DNA from: Polytrichum commune | Taxonomy: Eukaryota; Streptophyta; Polytrichopsida; Polytrichales; Polytrichaceae | Reading direction: 5' to 3' | Assembly (NCBI GenBank): GCA_950295325.1 | Contig: OX485805.1 | Location: 38,055,501 to 38,119,500 of the forward strand | DNA: 64,000 nucleotides | Shown here: positions 57,754 to 64,000 of the stretch, in pieces | Layout of the letters: each line of letters begins with the position of its first letter | Numbering within the stretch: position 1 is the stretch's first letter | The notes under the pieces: model-generated | What the model was told of the DNA's origin: nothing | The model's input: only the letters and a program-made list of their open reading frames with translations | Databases searched by the model: none | Program-made: the position numbers and the translations under genes

Positions 57754-57882
57754 TCACCATGTGATATCACCGGATTGTACAGCAATGAACTGCTTGTAAC
57801 CTCTTTTCTCTATTGAGTCTGCAGGGATACTATAGCCGTGATAGTAATCGCCTTCTGTCCAATGGACCTGAAAAGGAACCAT
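57754..57882 (-). CDS. Short unidentified reading frame downstream of SEC22, 42 aa
   Basis: Minus ATG at 57880-57882, TGA at 57754-57756. The text reads as a compact protein end: MVPFQVHWTEGDYYHGYSIP, then aromatic and charged residues, ending AVQSGDITW. An acceptor-like ttttcag precedes GTCCATTGG in the same frame (exon could start 57867), so it may be a terminal exon instead of a small gene. It lies in the presumed 3' region of SEC22, with a TAA upstream in frame. I do not recognise the family. Confidence 0.35.
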   Translation of the reverse strand: MVPFQVHWTEGDYYHGYSIPADSIEKRGYKQFIAVQSGDITW

Positions 57883-58142
57883 TCTGAAACAAATTTATTA
57901 CAAGGTGTACTTACCACCAACCTATTTGCAAACACTTCACTGCCCTCAAGATTACATGAATTCAACTACCTAAATCCTCTCCCTGCATTGGTGGTTCGAT
58001 CCAAAGGATGGCCATTTCTACAAGGAACTACAAGAATGAGAAGCGATCTCCACAGACGATATAATTTAAGAGGAGACCTGATTCGAATGACCCTGAAAAT
58101 AATTTTACGTGTTCCCTCAGCAGCTGCGGTATTGTGGACATA

Positions 58143-60057
58143 TTACTGCCAGAACAACCGTCGAAACCACAGAAGCAGGATGACTACCCCTAAAACAATA
58201 CCAACAGGTGCCCATTTCCTTATCAAAGCCTGCAATATATAATTTCCACATCGGTAATCAGTCAGTATTGTCCTGAAACGGTGACCAAATCACATGTGAA
58301 TCTTATCTGCAACATGGCATGCACATCTAGATTGCCAGACAAAAGTTGCAAACCCATGTGCATGGACACACGACTCTTTCTGAACTGGATTATTGAACAC
58401 ATGCCACAAATACAACATGGTCACAGATGACAAAGGTCCAATATTCCAGAACAGATGAAAGGTGTTGTACCTGTCGGTTCAAGTCCTTTGCTTTTGTAGC
58501 ATACACCCGAGATTCTGAAGACAGCCTGCTAGACATCTGGCTCACCTCTGGAACAGACAAGTTGGAAATCATCAGAAGACCAAAGAGGTGAATCTATGCC
58601 TGATTACTGCTGATAGAAATAATTGTACAGATGTAAAAAAACATCTCAAGGCACTGGTTTTTCAGTAGGTGTTGCTTTAACTCAAAGTACAGCCTTGCAA
58701 ATTATCTCTGCAGAACTTAAAGTGCTTGGCAACCGTCACAACCTATAAGTTGCGTGGGTGGACATATAATTAAAGATGACATCACAATTATAAAAGTTCG
58801 GATTTGTCATTCAACCATGAGTATTTAAGCACACTCAATGATAGACACATAAACTCCAGTTTAGATCTATATCTAGGAAAATATGGATTTTACAATCAAA
58901 CTTCCTCCAGAGATAATTACAAGGTGCCAACAAGTTTGTGATTTCAACAAACTCAATGAACCAAGAGCAGTGCTCAGACTGTGTTCATGGAGATTCATCC
59001 GGAGAAGAAACTTGTAAGTTCCTCTCTAAAGCACGAAATACATGCATATTGGTCTAAGGTGGATAATGTTGCATCTACAAAGGTCAACGGATCCAGACAT
59101 TTGGAGGTTAAGAACATACGATCAAGTCGATCTCCAACACCCAAAACTTCCTGAATGTTGCGAGTCATAATTTGCTGAACTTCAAATAGGTCATCATTGA
59201 GTTTCGACAGATTTCGTTGGGTTCGGGTGTCCTGGTAGAGCTTCCTTGTTTTTTGAATGAAGGTATCTGCAGTTACACATCAGCTTAGACAACAGGTTTG
59301 CGCCCCTTGTACACCCCATATATTTTCCTTCGGAGTGAAGTGAAACTGCACTGAGGATATATTACCAGTGGCCTCAAATCTTAGGAACCTCTTGTAAGGC
59401 AATCTAAAACGAAATTCAGAGTGGGAATGAATGCACTAGCAATAGACACCTCGAACTTCGAAAAGTGACGATGGTAACTCAATTCCTGCCACCTCGATTG
59501 ACATACGTGATGAGCACATCATTGCAGCTGACATGAGTGGCAAGAGATCAGGCTTACCGAACTTGATAAAAGCATAAGGCCTGGCAACAGTCTCAATTTG
59601 GGAGCGATTCACTTTCTCGAATTCCCGTTGCAGCTCCTCCAGGTATTGGTACGCAAGTTTCTTAGGGTAAGATCGCTCACAAAGGGTAAGGTAGCATACA
59701 CCACCCTCTATGATGTAGCTGTAGCAGCCCTCGTTAAGGAATCATCGCTCTTACACTCCACCACAAAGCAATGATTTCAATAGCTAATCATATAAAGATA
59801 ACAAAAAACCAACCACATTACATCTTACCACTGGCAATTCTTCACAGAAGTCGTTCATATAAAGGATACTGGAAGAAGTAGGAACCGGTCTCGACAGACA
59901 TCCGTGATGGCTCATGTTGCCGTCTGGAGAGCTCCTTACACAACTGCTTCGCTTGTTGCTTATAAAACTCAATGTCCTTCTGGTCACGGCCATCATCCAG
60001 CCCCTCCGCAAGCGGCAGGCCATCCGTAACCCTAGCTATCAAAGTCAGCTTGACCAT
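58143..60057 (-). CDS. SEC22: SEC22, longin-type R-SNARE, five exons
   Basis: Vesicle SNARE of ER-Golgi traffic. Exons on the minus strand: 60057-59870, 59718-59558, 59266-59120, 58547-58471 and 58229-58143, giving 219 aa (Arabidopsis SEC22 218). The first ATG gives MVKLTLIARVTDGLPLAEGL, as in relatives. Residues 1 to about 125 form the longin domain (HYIIEGGVCYLTLCERSYP). The SNARE helix spans about 130-190 (TRTQRNLSKLNDDLFEVQQI). A tail anchor of about 15 hydrophobic residues lies near 199-213 (VGIVLGVVILLLWF), ending FRRLFWQ, with the rest facing the cytosol. The position of the ionic-layer Arg in yeast Sec22 appears to be Val160 here (VLGVGDRLD), as I recall also for Arabidopsis SEC22. 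Intron 1 is U12-type; the others are GT-AG U2-type. Confidence 0.96.
59719..59869 (-). other. U12-type (minor spliceosome) intron of SEC22
   Basis: On the minus strand the intron begins GTATCCTTT, the exact U12-type donor, and 15 bases before its terminal AG carries TTCCTTAAC, the exact U12 branch-point consensus (59733-59741). It is 151 bp long. Splicing here yields ...FFHYIIEG, matching the SEC22 family; reading through does not. Confidence 0.95.
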
Positions 60058-60176
60058 CGCTGAATTGTGCGAGATTGTTCCGCTAAAGTTCGGAATTGTC
60101 TAAACCTCGCCTTGCCGTGGATGATTCGCAAGTGCTTGGATGTTGCGCGTGCGAAGTTCCCGCGCCCGGGGCTCCT

Positions 60177-60184
60177 AGGGTTTG
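60177..60184 (-). promoter_or_regulatory. Telo-box upstream of SEC22
   Basis: AAACCCTA on the minus strand, 120 bp upstream of the start codon. A second AAACCCTA lies at 60300-60307. Telo-boxes are common in leaders and promoters of housekeeping plant genes. No TATA box was seen. Confidence 0.5.
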
Positions 60185-60299
60185 GTTCGATCGCAAGGGT
60201 TTGGAGCAGGCTCGGAGCTATGGAGCCACGCAACAAACCAAAACCAAAACGAAGACTCGGAAGACTCGATGACACACAAACAACGAAAGCATTGCCAAT

Positions 60300-60307
60300 T
60301 AGGGTTT
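60300..60307 (-). promoter_or_regulatory. Second telo-box upstream of SEC22
   Basis: AAACCCTA on the minus strand about 245 bp upstream of the start codon, in the AT-richer part of the presumed promoter. Confidence 0.45.
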
Positions 60308-60315
60308 CCAATTAA

Positions 60316-63050
60316 GTCCCCTCCCTCCCAAGCCACACTTCTAGCATGTCACTTGGCACCCACCCTACCCAAGTACAAAACATTTTCACCTATTTTTCAA
60401 TTGGAGGATACGACACGTGCTAACCAATAACGTTGCAAGTGTGAGGTAATTATTCGGAAGTTGCATGATGTGGCATGATTTGTAGTCAAGGGCAAGTTGG
60501 CAATATGAGCTTTTTCTTTGGTCAAAATCGACGTGGGGTTGCCTCACATGCCGGGTCACCATTTCAAGCTCAAATTGGTGGTTGACTCTCCATTTCCAAC
60601 TTGGTAACTTCATCGTTACCGCTTTGAAGAAGCTCCGGTTTCAAGCTAAAAGAGTCTAAGCTTAAAACGTTTGAGCTCAATAATCAAAGCATGGCACGAA
60701 AAAATGGTTTCAAAATAAAATAATACCGGTCGTTTTCATTGGCTCCCTTCAAGCTTACATTGCTCGTTTTGAAGAAATATGAATCAAGGTATGTTGTCAT
60801 TTCAAAGATTTGATGGTCAATTTCAAGTCCCTTCCCAATTGGCCTACAAGAACTCCAAGCCACGCTTAGTTGGTTCGACATACATACTACTTGGCATTAT
60901 CACTTGCCAGAGCTACGTGATTGTGTGGGGTGGGGGGGGGTGAAGACTTGGTTGTTGTATATTCTGAATGACTAGGGATATCATGATCTACATGAATACA
61001 TGGAAGTCGTGGCTCTTTAGATGACAAACTTTTCTTTACATGTGAATTGTTTTTTGGAATCACCTACGATTCTCGTTGGCACTGTTGATCCATGCAATAC
61101 ATCTATGAACTCTAACATATCATCTTTTGAGACCACATAGTTAACTTTGAATATTTTTTTCACTTGTTTGGACTTGACACTTCCCTTTTGTGAAGCCATA
61201 AATGCTTACAAATGTTCAATTCTTGCATGTCCACTTGAGAGGGTGAGGTGGTATTTCTCTCCATGAGAGTCTTCAAAACATTCTCAACCATGTTATTTTG
61301 GGAATGTATTACATCGTACCTTATTCATTGCAAAAGAATAAAATATAAATAAATAAACAAGAACTTTGCGTTGACAACATTTTGCCAACAAAAATTCCCA
61401 TGTACAAAGCCTTTCACATCTAAGTGACATTTGGTCATATCATGCATTCATTATTTAAGATAGTTTATGATTTGTAGTGTAAGACATACACATCATCATT
61501 TTAATATACGTATAGTATTGTTGTTTCAAATGTATGTGCTATAAATATGAGTACCTCCTAGTAAGGCAAATTACGAAAAAAAAAACATCAATCATTTTTG
61601 GGTGCATGTCAGTCTAACTGGGTCATCCTTCTTTGGCACTCCACTTCTCGCAATAAATTCAACCCTTAGTGCAGCCCACCTGAATATGCTATTATTAAAT
61701 ATTGATGTCAGTTTTATCTTGATTTCTTCACCTTTGTCCAACGACACACTCAACCTCTGAAATGCGTGCTTTGCACACAACCACCTCCTATGGCAACGAT
61801 CATAAATGTATTTGTTCAAGGACTTGGAATGCCTACCTCTCATGCGCGGACCGCATCTTGGATATGCAAAATATTCCTAGGTTACTACTCCTGATATCTT
61901 CCAATATGCTCAAAGTCCCACATGAGCCCCTTACAACTAAACACATGGTGAATTCTATGTTGTTTTGCGAAGCATCCTCCACTCTAATACACGGCATCTA
62001 TAATTGTTGCAATTTCTCCATCACAAGCTTCATGAGCACATCAAATGTTTGAGAACTCAAACAATCTTTGCCTGACATTATAGAAAGAAGAATAATGAAA
62101 TACTTGTGGGCGACTAGATTTGGTGACAAATTTTAAATAAATGCCACTACTACAACCCTAAATGAGCGGTTGACTTCTTTCCATGCAATTGCAGCCTGTC
62201 TATAGCAAGAAAAAACATGGGATTTTTGAGCTATGTTGCAAAAGACAAATCCATCTCATCGATGTTGGCCCAGATTGAGTTGTCATCAATGTACCTCATA
62301 AGGGTATATGTGACTCGGGGAGATGCCTAGAATTGATAAATGCAAAAACGAACAAGAAGAAATAGGAAAACATCATAATCTCACCAAGGTTATAACAAGT
62401 TTATCTCATAGAGGTACTAAAACCACATGTGAGCATTATTTTTGTTGATGTTAGAATATTAAATTGCTCATAATCATAAGATTGTGAAGGTTAGAGGTAC
62501 ATGAATGAATAAGTTTGAATAATCCCATATGGGTTGTATGAACCAAAGGTGTTGAAGTGGAATGAAATGCAAGTTAAGGAATGCTAATGATCATCTCACT
62601 TTAAGCATTGTTTATGACCGTTTGTGTATATGTATGTGCTTTTGCAATCTGATTTCTAGTTTTATTATGTACTTCAACATGTTAAGGGCCCACTCATGCA
62701 AGTTATAGAGTTGAAGCTTTGATTGCTAGTTAATTAGGATGTGGATCTTGAATGATTCAAGTGCTTGGAAGAGCCTTTAGGACACTTTGTTTTGGAAGTA
62801 CATTGGTGTACATTTGGATCATTGATTTGTATTTGAAGGTTTGGAGATTTTGAGCATTAGAGGTGTACAAGTGCATATTTGGAATTTATGTGCATTGCAT
62901 TGAGTGTTTCTAGCTCAAAGGCATAATTATTGCAGTTGAGTGTTTAAAGACCATTGGTTTTTTTTTTAACAAAACAAAGAACAAGGATAAAGAGAATGCA
63001 AACAACACCAAAGAAATTGATAATAATGTACATAGAATACATTGAGAGAT
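60316..63050. other. Intergenic region, nothing identified
   Basis: Minus frames at 61592-61843 (MRGRHSKSLNKYIYDRCHRR) and 61017-61199 (MASQKGSVKSKQVKKIFKVN) and open text just upstream (GKDCLSSQTFDVLMKLVMEK) hint at decayed coding sequence, but I cannot assign a family. A G run lies at about 60940. No RNA gene seen. Confidence 0.4.
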
Positions 63051-63055
63051 CATGT

Positions 63056-64000
63056 GTAAGTGGATCACGGATTCTAGAGCAATAATACTATATGACTTTC
63101 TATAAGGCGACATTTAATACATATGAGGTAAACTTTTCATACAATGCTCATTGGATGAGGATAGCATTTTGAAAACAATTGGAATAAGATCCATTCCTAT
63201 TGAAGTGTTAATGAAAGATAAAACCAAAATAAATCTTATCAAGAATGCCCTTCATGTGCCCAAATTGAAAGCAAATTTGCTATTGGTGAGCAAACTTTGT
63301 CAAGCAGTTTCAAGGTGCAATTCAACCTAATGAATGCATTGTAAGAGATAATAATAATAATAAATTTGCAATAAAATTATGTGAAGGAAATTTATATTAA
63401 ATAAATTTCACTAAGATGCATAAAGTGGATACGGCTAATTTGACACAATCATTGAAGAAAGATGATACACTTGATGTTTGACATTGTTGGCTTGGACATT
63501 TAAATGTGAAGGGTATGTATGCACTTCAAAGTATGGTGAGTGGTATAAATCATGATAAAAATCTTTAGTCCACATCTTTATTGATTTGTGAAGCATGCAT
63601 TTAGGGTAAATAACATATGGTAGCATAGTCCATTAATGGTGGAGGGTGAACAACTAAACCTTTGAAGATAGTGAATTTTGACTTGTATTGCTCCATGACG
63701 ATTACATTTGTGAGTGATGTAGGATATATTGTGATCTTCATTAACGATTTTTCAAGGAAGGTGTGGGTGTACACATTAAAGTCTAAAAGAGAGTGCTTGG
63801 AGAATTTCAAAGAATTCAAGGCACTTGTAGAGGCGTAATGAAAGTAAAAGACCAAGTTGTTCTGATTGGAAATGATGGTGAGTTCAATTTCAAAGAATTC
63901 CAACATTTTTTACTGGATCTTGGTTTTCAGAAGCAAACATTCACCACGTATAGGCCCCAACAAAATGGAGTGGCGGAGCATGCAAATTATACCATGGTGG
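63056..64000 (+). pseudogene. Ty1/copia polyprotein remnant, runs off the right edge
   Basis: Broken plus-strand frames give, in order, the protease region (WITDSRAI, where DSG is expected; NALHVPKLKANLLLVSKL), the GAG-pre-integrase domain (WHCWLGHLNVKGMYALQSMV) and the integrase core (IVNFDLYCSM, FINDFSRKVWVYTLKSK, EMMVSSI in place of DNGGEF, GPNKMEWRS in shifted frame for QQNGVAER). Copia order confirms a Ty1/copia element. Several stops and frameshifts make it inactive. RT and RNase H would lie to the right of the window. Confidence 0.88.

Noticed and set aside
57838..58242. 134-codon plus-strand frame
   Set aside because: Antisense to the last exon and 3' region of SEC22; composition is non-descript and no domain is visible.
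1..64000. CRISPR arrays, bacterial operons or organellar insertions
   Set aside because: The tandem repeats seen have no regular unique spacers, coding genes are intron-bearing, and no plastid or mitochondrial gene was recognised.

Overview
The window is nuclear DNA of a land plant. It holds three intact, intron-rich plant genes: a plastid pyruvate, phosphate dikinase (PPDK), a plastid thioredoxin of the x type, and the R-SNARE SEC22. All have GT-AG introns except one minor-spliceosome intron in SEC22. A DUF7869-type gene and a chromodomain Ty3/gypsy element make me lean towards a bryophyte or another non-seed plant. That placement is inference, not proof.

Layout. 1-6420: Ty3/gypsy element A on the minus strand, with its left LTR cut by the window edge, LTRs that look identical where both are visible, and a pol lacking its reverse-transcriptase core. 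6514-9620: a DUF7869-family gene with one intron and one frameshift. 11019-18130: a PIF/Harbinger transposase pseudogene split by chromovirus B (11708-17745), with a perfect 5-bp target duplication; B's LTRs carry arrays of canonical heat-shock elements. 18201-19096: a solo LTR of family A in the opposite orientation. 19100-38000: gene-poor, AT-rich DNA with decayed DNA transposons: a pogo/Tigger-like element, a TA-flanked MITE nested in an older repeat, a Stowaway-like element, foldback repeats, a near-perfect 64-bp-arm hairpin, and a LINE remnant with RNase H and a restriction-like endonuclease tail.

38119-49450: PPDK, 20 coding exons, 977 aa, with a predicted 5'-UTR intron and a possible second (cytosolic) start at the end of intron 1. 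49450-53690: repeats only. 54052-57061: thioredoxin x in two exons. 57754-57882: a short unidentified minus-strand reading frame. 58143-60057 (minus): SEC22 in five exons, its first intron U12-type. 60316-63050: nothing recognised. 63056-64000: a Ty1/copia remnant running off the right edge.

The host genes are not an operon and need not work together. PPDK makes phosphoenolpyruvate from pyruvate, ATP and Pi in plastids (and perhaps cytosol), thioredoxin x passes reducing power to plastid targets such as 2-Cys peroxiredoxin, and SEC22 serves ER-Golgi fusion. The clearest themes in the rest are nested transposition, local tandem duplication inside introns and elements, and C-to-T-type nonsense decay of the mobile elements.
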